From positions 124,001 through 188,000 of the forward strand of contig NZ_JAEINH010000001.1 of NCBI RefSeq assembly GCF_016342785.1: DNA of 64,000 nt, in the 5' to 3' direction. Both the position numbers and the translations under genes were made by a program. A model generated the notes under the pieces. That model searched no databases. It had not been told where the DNA came from and saw nothing but the letters and a program-made list of their open reading frames with translations. Source of the stretch: Sanguibacter suaedae. Lineage in GTDB: Bacteria > Actinomycetota > Actinomycetes > Actinomycetales > Cellulomonadaceae. Shown here one piece after another: positions 16,296-23,825 of this stretch (positions are counted from its first letter, which is position 1; every line of letters begins with the position of its first letter).

Positions 16296-16338
16296 CGTGC
16301 GGATGCGCGCACGCACCACGCAGCCGATAGTGAAGACC

Positions 16339-17088
16339 ATGGCTAACCACCCAGGACCCACCGAGCTCCTCCTCGTCCGGCACGGCCAGAGCACCGGGAA
16401 CGTCGCGAGCGCAGCCGCCGACCGCGAGGGTGCGGAGCGCATCGACATCGACCTGCGGGACGCCGACGTCCCCCTCTCCGACACCGGTGAGGACCAGGCC
16501 CGGTCCCTCGGGAGGTGGTTCGCGGAGCAAGGGCCCTCGGCCGCTCCCCAGCGCGTGTGGTCCTCGCCCTTCCTGCGCGCCCGGGAGACGGCACGGATCG
16601 CGGTGGAGACCGCCGGCCTCGACGTCCCCGTCCGCCTCGACGAGCGCCTCCGCGACCGCGACCTCGGCATCCTCGACCTGTACTCGGCCACCGGCGTCAA
16701 GGCGCACTTCCCCGAGGAGGCGGAGCGCCGCGCCTGGCACGGCAAGTTCTACTACCGGCCCCCGGGCGGCGAGTCCTGGGCGGACGTCGCACTCCGGGTT
16801 CGGGCGTTCCTCGGAGACCTCGAGCGCTCCGCCGCAGGCACGGACCGGGTGCTCGTCGCCGCCCACGACGCCGTGATCATGGTCTTCCGGTACGTGTGCG
16901 AGGGGATGACGGAGCAGGAGGTCCTCGCCGCCGCCCGCGAGCGGTCGGTGAGCAACGCGTCCGTGACGCGCCTGCGCCGCTCACCCGATGACGACCCGTG
17001 GACGTGGCGCGCGGACCTCGTGAGCGCCGACGAGCACCTCACCCCGGCCCGGCGGACGGACGAGGCGGGCAGCACCGATGTCGGCTGA
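16339..17088 (+). CDS. histidine phosphatase-family protein (phosphoglycerate mutase-like)
   Basis: The protein has 249 residues. The phosphohistidine motif RHG is at 14-16 (LLLVRHGQSTGN). VWSSPFLRARETA provides the second Arg, LRDRDLG the acidic catalytic segment, and VLVAAHDAVIM the second His. These enzymes remove phosphate from small molecules or proteins; substrate not predictable. The last 11 bases overlap nnrD, so the two are translated together. GATAGT ends 7 nt before the ATG, suggesting a leaderless message. Confidence 0.88.
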   Translation: MANHPGPTELLLVRHGQSTGNVASAAADREGAERIDIDLRDADVPLSDTGEDQARSLGRWFAEQGPSAAPQRVWSSPFLRARETARIAVETAGLDVPVRLDERLRDRDLGILDLYSATGVKAHFPEEAERRAWHGKFYYRPPGGESWADVALRVRAFLGDLERSAAGTDRVLVAAHDAVIMVFRYVCEGMTEQEVLAAARERSVSNASVTRLRRSPDDDPWTWRADLVSADEHLTPARRTDEAGSTDVG

Positions 17089-17968
17089 CACCTCACCGGT
17101 CCCCCTGACACCTGCGCTCCTGCGCTCCTGGGGACTGCCCAAGGACGCCTCGTCCAAGTACGAGCGCGGCCAGGTGCTCGTCGTCGGCGGAGCCCGGCAG
17201 ACGCCCGGCGCCGTCCTCCTCACCGGGGTGTCCGCCCTCCGCGTGGGGGCCGGACGCCTCACGCTGGCCGTCGCCGCGTCAGTGGCCCCGGCGCTCGCGG
17301 TGGCGGTGCCCGAGGCGGGCGTCGTGGGGCTCGAGGAAGGTCCTGGCGGCGCCGTCCTCGGCCGGGGAGGGTCCGCGCTCGCCGACGACCTCGCATCCTC
17401 GGACGTCGTGGTCGTGGGGCCCGGACTCGACGACGCCGACGAGGCCGCCGCGCTCCTCGAGGCCGTCGCCCCGCACGTGGGCGACTCGACGGACGTCCTC
17501 CTCGACGCGTACGCCCTCGGGGTCCTCCCCCGGGTCGCCGAGGCCGTCGAGCCGCTGCGGGGGCGCCTGGTCCTCACGCCCAACCCGGCGGAGGCCGCAC
17601 GCCTGGTGGGGTGCGAGGCGGACGACCTCGACGACCCAGCGGACCTCCTCGCGGGCCTGCGCGACGTCGCGGACCGCTACGGTGCCGTCGTCACCTGCCA
17701 GGGCCTCGTGGTGGCCCCCGGCGGGGACGCCTGGTCGTTGACCACGGGGACGGGCGGGCTCGCGACGTCCGGGTCGGGGGACGTCCTCGCGGGAGCGGTC
17801 GCCGGCCTGCGGGCCCGGGGAGTCTCCGCCGACCGGGCGGCCGCCTGGGGCACGCACGTGCACGCCGTGGCCGGCGACCGCCTCACGTCGTCCGTGGGGG
17901 CGTTCGGGTTCCTCGCCCGCGAGCTCGCCGCAGAGCTGCCGCGGGTGGTCGCCGAGCTCTCCGCCTGA
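17078..17968 (+). CDS. nnrD: ADP-dependent NAD(P)H-hydrate dehydratase
   Basis: The protein has 296 residues with the ribokinase-like fold of the YjeF C-terminal domain: KYERGQVLVVGGARQTPGA near the start, LTPNPAEAARL in the middle, and GTGGLATSGSGDVLAG, the nucleotide-binding and catalytic loop. It repairs hydrated NADH and NADPH back to the active cofactors. The epimerase half (NnrE), often fused at the N-terminus, is absent here and must be elsewhere. It overlaps the upstream phosphatase gene by 11 bp. Confidence 0.9.
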   Translation: MSADTSPVPLTPALLRSWGLPKDASSKYERGQVLVVGGARQTPGAVLLTGVSALRVGAGRLTLAVAASVAPALAVAVPEAGVVGLEEGPGGAVLGRGGSALADDLASSDVVVVGPGLDDADEAAALLEAVAPHVGDSTDVLLDAYALGVLPRVAEAVEPLRGRLVLTPNPAEAARLVGCEADDLDDPADLLAGLRDVADRYGAVVTCQGLVVAPGGDAWSLTTGTGGLATSGSGDVLAGAVAGLRARGVSADRAAAWGTHVHAVAGDRLTSSVGAFGFLARELAAELPRVVAELSA

Positions 17969-17974
17969 GGGGGC

Positions 17975-19552
17975 TCAGTCCTCGGAGACCTCGGCGAGCG
18001 GCGCGACGGCGGGGCCCTCGAGGACCTCGCCGTCGGGGGCGAAGCGGGAACCGTGGAGCGGGCAGTCCCAGGACCTTTCCGCGTCGTTCCACGACACGAT
18101 GCCTCCGAGGTGGGAGCACGACGCGGAGCGGCGGAACGTCATCCCACCGACCGTGCACACCGCCTCCTGGCGCAGCCCGGACCGCTCGACGCGTCCCTCG
18201 CCCTCGGCGGGGACGCCGTCGGACCCGCTCGACGGCACCACGCCGGGCACAAGGGGCTTGAGGCGGTCGGTGGTCATCCGCGCCCCGACGCTCGCGTTGA
18301 TGCGGGCCGCCTCGCCCACGCCCTTCGCCTCGTGGCGGCTCCACGACCGGAAGGCGTCGGCCCACGGCATGCTCCCGTGGCTCTCGTCGCCGAGGAGGGT
18401 GACGCTCAGCGCGAGGCTCGCCGCGACGGCGTTGGTCATGCCCCACTTGTCGTACCCGGTGGCCACCTGGATCGCGTCCTGGCCCGGGGTGAGCGGGCCC
18501 ACGAACGGCAGGTGCGAGGTCGTCTGGTAGTCCTGCGCGGACCACACGTGGGTGAGCTCGGCCCCCGGGAACCGTTCCTGCGTCCACGCGACGAGGTCCT
18601 CGACGTTCCCGAGGGTGTGGTCGTCCCGCCCGACGACGTGGCCGTTCCCACCGACGAGGAGGAGCTCGCCGTCCTGCCCGGGGTAGGTGCGCAGCGACCG
18701 GGTCGGCGAGCCCGCCGAGAGGTACATGGGCTGCGGCAGGCTGCCGGGGACCCGGAAGGCCGTCGCGTAGGAGCGCAACGGCTCGACGCGCGCGAAGAAG
18801 CCGCCGCGGTCCAGGACGGGGACGCCCGTGGCGAGCACAACCCGGTCAGCGAGGACCTCCGTGGGCGTCCGGGCACCGGGCCCCTGGTCGGTCTCGACGT
18901 GCACGGCGCACGGGTCGCCCGCGTCCACACCCACCACACGGCTGCGCTCGTGGATCTGCACGCCCCGGTCGACGAGATCGTGGGCGAGCTCCATGAGGAC
19001 GTCCATGGGGTTGATCTGCACCTGGTCGGGCAGCACCACGCCACCGGCGTGCTCGAACCCGAGACCCACGTCGTCCTGCCAGCGCACGGGGAGGCCGAGG
19101 GACGCGGCCGCGTCGTGCTCCGCGCGGGCCGCCGCCACGTCGTCGGGCGAACCCGCGTAGGTCACGGCGTCACGCAGCTGGTGGTCGATGCCGCGGGCCT
19201 CGCAGTACCGGCGCAGCCAGGACTGGCCCTCCCGGTTGCCCTCCACGTAGCGGGCGACGGTCTCGGAGGAGTGCCGGCCGGTGAGGTCCGACAGCCGCGT
19301 TCCCTGGAGCAGCGACACCTTGGCCGTCGTGTTGCCCGTGGTCACGGCACCCACGTGCCGGGCCTCGAGGACCACGACGGAGGCGCCCGCCCGGGCGAGG
19401 AGGAGCGCCGTGGTGAGGCCGGTGAGGCCTGCGCCGACGACGGCGACGTCGTACCTGGAGCCCGCGACGAGCGGGCCGGGCACGGGGAAGGGCCGCGTGT
19501 CGGGTCGTGTGGTGGGGTCGAGCCAGAGGGAGGTCGTCTCAGGAGCGTCCAT
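17975..19552 (-). CDS. FAD-dependent oxidoreductase with C-terminal Rieske domain
   Basis: The protein has 525 residues. The FAD-binding Rossmann motif VVGAGLTGLTTALLLARAGA is at about 36-55, and a DAO-type body contains LPFVGPLTPG and GYDKWGMTNAVAAS. The last 47 residues hold a Rieske 2Fe-2S site: Cys479, His481, Cys497 and His500 in CSHLGG and CPLHGSRF. Electrons probably pass between flavin and cluster; the substrate is unknown. The ATG at 19552 follows GAGGG. It converges on nnrD with 6 bp between. Confidence 0.9.
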   Translation of the reverse strand: MDAPETTSLWLDPTTRPDTRPFPVPGPLVAGSRYDVAVVGAGLTGLTTALLLARAGASVVVLEARHVGAVTTGNTTAKVSLLQGTRLSDLTGRHSSETVARYVEGNREGQSWLRRYCEARGIDHQLRDAVTYAGSPDDVAAARAEHDAAASLGLPVRWQDDVGLGFEHAGGVVLPDQVQINPMDVLMELAHDLVDRGVQIHERSRVVGVDAGDPCAVHVETDQGPGARTPTEVLADRVVLATGVPVLDRGGFFARVEPLRSYATAFRVPGSLPQPMYLSAGSPTRSLRTYPGQDGELLLVGGNGHVVGRDDHTLGNVEDLVAWTQERFPGAELTHVWSAQDYQTTSHLPFVGPLTPGQDAIQVATGYDKWGMTNAVAASLALSVTLLGDESHGSMPWADAFRSWSRHEAKGVGEAARINASVGARMTTDRLKPLVPGVVPSSGSDGVPAEGEGRVERSGLRQEAVCTVGGMTFRRSASCSHLGGIVSWNDAERSWDCPLHGSRFAPDGEVLEGPAVAPLAEVSED

Positions 19553-19630
19553 CCCTCGATGATGCGCAGAGACCGGCGATCCCGCACGGCGAGATGGCGC
19601 CCAGGAGTGCCGGTCCGCGCGCGGCGGTCC

Positions 19631-19658
19631 CTCATGGTCGCGGCTCCCCGGCCGATGG
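19631..19658 (+). promoter_or_regulatory. sigma-28 (FliA/WhiG)-like promoter of M15 peptidase gene
   Basis: CTCATG (19631-19636), 14 bp, GCCGATGG (19651-19658). The consensus for FliA-type sigma factors is TAAA-N15-GCCGATAA. The chemoreceptor gene carries CTCAAG-N14-GCCGATAG with the same spacing. A start near 19665 would leave a leader of about 70 nt. Confidence 0.5.
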
Positions 19659-19734
19659 GACGCGCGAGAAGGTGGCCCCACGGACGGGACCCGACGAGGC
19701 CGAGGACCGGCCGCACAGAACGAAGGACCTGTCA

Positions 19735-20373
19735 GTGAGCGGTATCGACGCGATCTCGTCGCGCATCCTGGAGATCCAGACGACCATCTCGTCCGTGTCC
19801 CGGGGCCTCACCCCGACGCAGACGTCCGCGGCGGCGTCCTCGTCGTCTGCGAGGACAGCAGCTGGCACGGCGGCGACGAGCGAGGCGTTCGGGTCGGCGC
19901 TCGCGCAGGCCGTCGCGGCCGCGCCCGCCGCCCCGGCGCCGCCCGCGGCCGCCCCGGCGTCGACCGCGAAGCTCGACGCGAACGGCATCCCCGAGGGGTT
20001 CGCCGCGTACGGCAACGGGAAGATCCCGCGCGAGGCCCTCACCGAGATCACCGGCACGGGCCACCGCCTGTGGGCACCGGCCGCGCAGGCGTTCGACAAG
20101 GTCCTCGCCGCCGCGAAGGCGGACGGCGTGACCATCGGCATCACCGACTCGTACCGGACCTACGAGTCCCAGGTGGACCTCGCCCAGCGCAAGGGCCTGT
20201 ACTCGCAGGGCGGTCTCGCGGCCAAGCCCGGCACCAGCGACCACGGCTGGGGGCTGAGCGTGGACCTGAACCTCGACAGCAAGGCGCTGGCGTGGATGCG
20301 CGCCAACGGAGCATCGATGGGCTTCGTCGAGGACGTGCCGCGCGAGCCCTGGCACTGGACCTTCCAGGGCTGA
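19735..20373 (+). CDS. M15-family D-alanyl-D-alanine carboxypeptidase, flagellar-type N-terminus
   Basis: The protein has 212 residues and starts at GTG 19735 after AAGGAC. The C-terminal half is a VanY-like zinc peptidase: ITDSYRTYESQ, SDHGWGLSVDLN (His and Asp ligands) and EPWHWTF (third His ligand). The N-terminus, SGIDAISSRILEIQTTISS, followed by an Ala/Pro-rich linker, resembles cell-wall enzymes encoded in actinobacterial flagellar clusters, and there is no signal peptide, as expected for export through the flagellar apparatus. Together with the sigma-28-like promoter this suggests peptidoglycan trimming for flagellum assembly. That role is inference. Confidence 0.8.
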   Translation: MSGIDAISSRILEIQTTISSVSRGLTPTQTSAAASSSSARTAAGTAATSEAFGSALAQAVAAAPAAPAPPAAAPASTAKLDANGIPEGFAAYGNGKIPREALTEITGTGHRLWAPAAQAFDKVLAAAKADGVTIGITDSYRTYESQVDLAQRKGLYSQGGLAAKPGTSDHGWGLSVDLNLDSKALAWMRANGASMGFVEDVPREPWHWTFQG

Positions 20374-20421
20374 TCGGCACGGTTCCGCGGCTGCCGCGGG
20401 GTGCCTCGTGAGATCGCTCCC

Positions 20422-20515
20422 ATACCGACGGTATTCGAGGTTTCATCCATGGGGACTTCTCCCCATCGGACACCCCTCCGTTCACCTTGATGACCCCCTG
20501 GAGGGGGCCTACTGT
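20422..20515 (+). promoter_or_regulatory. promoter and palindromes of small gene at 20522
   Basis: TTGATG (20487-20492) and TACTGT (20510-20515) are separated by exactly 17 bp, the best sigma-70 promoter in the window. The spacer contains CCCCCT-GG-AGGGGG (20494-20507), a possible operator whose C and G tracts recall CsoR-family sites. Upstream are ATACCG-A-CGGTAT (20422-20434) and ATGGGGA-N4-TCCCCAT (20449-20466). Confidence 0.6.
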
Positions 20516-20521
20516 TCCAGG

Positions 20522-20719
20522 GTGATCAGTCGGAAGCCAGACCTCTCAGGAGCAGCACCCGCGACGCTCGTCTCGCTCGAGCGCACCGGGCTCGCCGGCC
20601 TCTCCGCCGCCAGCCTCATGGACATCCGCCAGCAGCTGTCGGCCACGGAGCTCGTCCTGCCCACCTCCACCGCCGCCGTCGCGCAGGCCACCCGGAGCAC
20701 GCCCGCGCCGCGCGCCTGA
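20522..20719 (+). CDS. 65-residue hypothetical protein, leaderless
   Basis: The GTG at 20522 lies 6 nt after the -10 TACTGT, so translation probably begins at the first base of the message. The product is Ala/Ser/Thr/Leu-rich with a short amphipathic stretch (LAGLSAASLMDIRQQL) and a Pro/Arg end; no family is recognised. A strong promoter, a promoter-spacer palindrome and a strong terminator on a 65-codon frame argue that it is a real, regulated transcript. It could also be a small RNA with a fortuitous frame. Confidence 0.5.
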   Translation: MISRKPDLSGAAPATLVSLERTGLAGLSAASLMDIRQQLSATELVLPTSTAAVAQATRSTPAPRA

Positions 20720-20737
20720 CACCCGCAGACACCACGA

Positions 20738-20779
20738 ACGCCCGGTGCCCGTCCCTCCCAGGACAGGCACCGGGCGTTC
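20738..20779. terminator. bidirectional terminator between convergent genes
   Basis: AACGCCCGGTGCC (20738-20750) and GGCACCGGGCGTT (20767-20779) pair perfectly; inner GTCC/GGAC extends the stem. It lies between the small gene (+) and the BrkB-like gene (-). Confidence 0.85.
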
Positions 20780-20800
20780 TGTCGTGAGCGGCCGGGACGC

Positions 20801-21901
20801 TCAGCCCTTGTCGGAGCCCTTGTCCTTGTGCGCGCCGTCGGTGGTCCCGCGGCTCTCGCGCAGCTCGCGCCCACGCTCGACGTCCTCGCGGAACTTCTCG
20901 GCCTTCTTCTCGCTGGCCTGCGTGTCGCGCGGCGGGAGCTGCACGGTCTCCTCAGCGGCGATGCCCGCCTGGAGCTGGCGACCCCGCTCGAGCTCCGCGT
21001 CGAGCTCTGCCCCGAAGAGCAGGGCGAGGTTGGTGATCCACAGCCACAGCAGGAAGATCACCACACCGGCGAGGGCACCGTACGTGGCGTCGTAGTTGGA
21101 GAACCGCGCCACGTAGAACGCGAACCCTGCGGACGCGAGGGCCCACACGCCGATGGCGACGACGGCCCCCAGGCTGATCCACCGGAACTTGGGCTGACGG
21201 ACGTTCGGCGTGCCGTAGTAGAGGATCGCGATGACGATCACGACGAGCACGAGGACGGCGGGCCACTTGGCGATGCTCCACACGGTGAGGAAGGTGTCGC
21301 TCAACCCGACGAACGACCCGATGGCCTCGGCGACGGGCCCGGACGCCACGAGCATGAGTGCGATGAGCGCCACGAGCACGAGCGTGATGAGCGTGACGAG
21401 GAGCATCACGGGGCGCAGCTTCCAGATGGGCCTGCCCTCGTCGATCTCGTAGATGCGGTTCATGGCCCGGCCGAAGGCGTTGACGTAGTTGGACGCCGAC
21501 CACAGGGCGACGGCGAGACCGGTGTAGAACGCGAGGGTCGACGCCGACGACTGGGAGATCCCCTCGATGATCGACTGGAGGTTCTTCGCCGCGTCCTCGG
21601 GGACGAACTCCTCGAGCGTGTTCATGAGCTCGCCGACCATCTTCTCGCTGTTGCCCACGAGGCCGAGGATGGAGATGAGCGCCAGGAGGGCGGGGGCGAC
21701 GGCGAGCACCGAGTAGTACGTGAGGGCGGCCGCGAGGTCGGTGCACTGGTCGGAGAGGAACTCGCGGAAGGTCTTGCCCCCCACGTAGGTCCAGGACCGC
21801 TTGGTGAGGTCGGTGGGCGACCCGGGCTTGCGGGAGTCCTCGGCGTCGGGCGAGGACTTCTTGCGCTCCGCCTCCGAGATCGAGTCGTCGATGTGCGTCA
21901 T
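20801..21901 (-). CDS. YihY/BrkB-family integral membrane protein
   Basis: The protein has 366 residues. A soluble acidic N-terminus precedes the family core: DLAAALTYYSVLAVAPALLALISILG, about six transmembrane helices, LWSASNYVNAFGRAMNRIYEI, and the C-terminal YGALAGVVIFLLWLWITNLALLFGAELDAELER. A charged Lys/Glu-rich tail follows. The ATG at 21901 has GGAGG 6 nt upstream. The family is widespread and was once thought to be RNase BN, which is wrong; its transport or envelope role is unsettled. Confidence 0.92.
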   Translation of the reverse strand: MTHIDDSISEAERKKSSPDAEDSRKPGSPTDLTKRSWTYVGGKTFREFLSDQCTDLAAALTYYSVLAVAPALLALISILGLVGNSEKMVGELMNTLEEFVPEDAAKNLQSIIEGISQSSASTLAFYTGLAVALWSASNYVNAFGRAMNRIYEIDEGRPIWKLRPVMLLVTLITLVLVALIALMLVASGPVAEAIGSFVGLSDTFLTVWSIAKWPAVLVLVVIVIAILYYGTPNVRQPKFRWISLGAVVAIGVWALASAGFAFYVARFSNYDATYGALAGVVIFLLWLWITNLALLFGAELDAELERGRQLQAGIAAEETVQLPPRDTQASEKKAEKFREDVERGRELRESRGTTDGAHKDKGSDKG

Positions 21902-22003
21902 GGTGGGTCCTCCGCGGTACGTCATGGGGGGGCGTCTCCTCCCATGGTCCGGCGGGACCTGCGCGGACGCGACCGGAGAGCGGCCGCGCACCGCCGCGGG
22001 GCG

Positions 22004-23746
22004 TCAGCCGACGCGCACGACGAGGACCGCGGTGTCGTCGGTGACCTCGTCCGCCACCAGACCCTGGACGAGGGCGTGCGGGAGGTCGACGAAGGGCAGC
22101 GGGGCGAGCGACCCGAGAACGCGGCAGAGGCGTTCGATGCCGTGGAGGAGCATCTCGCCGCGGCGCTCGACCAGCCCGTCCGTGTAGAGGACGAGCGTGT
22201 CGCCCGGGTGGAGGACGGTCTCGTGGTCCGTGCGTGCGACCGTCGGGTAGACGCCGAGCATGAGGTCGTTGCGGGCGCGGAGCAGCTCGACGGTTCCGTC
22301 GGCCCGGAGCACCACGGGCGGGGGGTGCCCGGCGCTCGACCACGTGAACCGGCGGCTGCCGCCGGGCTCGTCCGCGGGGTCCAGGCAGGCCGTGATGGCG
22401 GTCCCGGTCGCCTCGAGCCGCACCCCCGTGTTGGCCCGGTCGAGGAGTGCGAGGATGTACGACGGGGGCTCGTCGTGCTCCCAGGCGAAGGACCGCAGCA
22501 TGGACCGCAGCTGTCCCATGAGCGCTGCGGCCGCGAGGTCGTGCCCCGTGACGTCGCCGATCATCAGGGCGAGGGACCCGTTCTCGAGCACGAGTGCGTC
22601 GTACCAGTCGCCGCCGACGTCCTCGGTGCGGGCGGCGGGCTCGTAGATCGAGGTGATCTGCACGCCCTCCACCGTGGGCAGAGGGGACAGCATGGACGCC
22701 TGGAGCATGCGCGCGACGCTCTGCCGCTCGGCGAGGAGCCGCGCCCGGTCGAGGGCCTGCGCCGTGTACCCGCCGAGCGCGGCCTTGATGGTCGCCGACT
22801 GGTCGTCGAAGTCCCGCGGGAGGTCCCACACGAGGGTGAGGACACCGAGGAGCTCACCGCTGGAGATCAGGGGCATGAGGGCGCGGGCACCGCGGATGCG
22901 CGCCACCGACGGGCTCGTGAACTGGAAGCGCGCCCGCATCTCGTCGACGTCGCGGAAGAGCAGGTGGGTGCGGGTGCGCGCCACGTGCGCGAGCGGCCGG
23001 TGCGGGTCGTCCACGAGGCAGTCCTGCCACCAGCCCTCGACGTCCCCCGGGAACCCGTCCATCGACGTGTAGCGCAGGGACGTGCCGTCCTCGCTGAGGA
23101 CCGCGAGGCCCGTGTAGCGGGCTCCGAGGCCGGTGGTGGCGACACGGCCCGCGATCTGGGCGACGTCGTCGATGGTCACGGCGTCGGCGAAGGCGTCGGA
23201 CAGCAGGAGGAGGAGGCGTGCCTGCCGGTTGCTCTGCGTCATGACGCGCTGGATCTCGCGGGCGCGGGCGTGCTCGGCACGCCGTCGCAGGTCGGCGGAG
23301 CACAGGGCCGCCAGGTCCTCGAGGACCTCGAGGTCCGTCTCCGTCCAGTCGTGGGGCTGGTCGTCGAGGACGCACAGCACCCCGGCGGGTTCGGACCGTG
23401 CGTCGTGGACCGGGAACCCTGCGAACGCCACGACGTGCTCGTCGGGCCCGTCGAGCCGGCGCCGCACCGTCGGGTCGTCCGCGACGTCCCGCACCACGAC
23501 GGGCGTGCCGCGGGCGACGACGATCCTCCGGAAGGAGTCACCGAGGAACGGTGCCGTCGTCGACGCCCACCCCTGTGGGAGGTCGGTGCCCGGCAGGAGC
23601 GGCCCGTCCGGGTCGCTCGCGAGGGACACGAGGGACACCGGTGCACCCACGCGCGTCCGCGCCAGGCGTGCGAACCGCTCGCGGGTCTCGTCATCGATGG
23701 AAAGCTGGCCCGTCGACACGCTGGCGGTCCTCGGGGTCTCGGTCAC
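22004..23746 (-). CDS. GAF-domain PP2C (SpoIIE-type) protein phosphatase
   Basis: The protein has 580 residues from GTG 23746. Two GAF-like sensor domains occupy roughly 30-165 and 185-340 (AGVLCVLDDQPHDWTETDLEVLEDLA and ALMPLISSGELLGVLTLVWD). A SpoIIE/RsbU-type phosphatase domain runs from about 355 to the end, with metal-binding GGDWYD and IGDVTGHDLAAAALM and a final DDTAVLVVRVG. Such proteins usually dephosphorylate anti-anti-sigma factors to start a general stress response. No sigma or anti-sigma gene is adjacent. It is divergent from the DUF255 gene. Confidence 0.9.
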   Translation of the reverse strand: MTETPRTASVSTGQLSIDDETRERFARLARTRVGAPVSLVSLASDPDGPLLPGTDLPQGWASTTAPFLGDSFRRIVVARGTPVVVRDVADDPTVRRRLDGPDEHVVAFAGFPVHDARSEPAGVLCVLDDQPHDWTETDLEVLEDLAALCSADLRRRAEHARAREIQRVMTQSNRQARLLLLLSDAFADAVTIDDVAQIAGRVATTGLGARYTGLAVLSEDGTSLRYTSMDGFPGDVEGWWQDCLVDDPHRPLAHVARTRTHLLFRDVDEMRARFQFTSPSVARIRGARALMPLISSGELLGVLTLVWDLPRDFDDQSATIKAALGGYTAQALDRARLLAERQSVARMLQASMLSPLPTVEGVQITSIYEPAARTEDVGGDWYDALVLENGSLALMIGDVTGHDLAAAALMGQLRSMLRSFAWEHDEPPSYILALLDRANTGVRLEATGTAITACLDPADEPGGSRRFTWSSAGHPPPVVLRADGTVELLRARNDLMLGVYPTVARTDHETVLHPGDTLVLYTDGLVERRGEMLLHGIERLCRVLGSLAPLPFVDLPHALVQGLVADEVTDDTAVLVVRVG

Positions 23747-23825
23747 AGGCCTGATTATCCACGTCAGCGGGTCGGCCGCCGCACCCGCAGCGGCATCGGG
23801 CCCCGCACGGTCGTACGGTGGATGG

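Noticed and set aside
16323-16330. GCCGATAG before the histidine phosphatase gene as a third sigma-28 promoter
   Set aside because: The bases at the -35 position are ATGCGC, not CTCA-like, and the motif sits so close to the start that GATAGT is better read as an ordinary leaderless -10.
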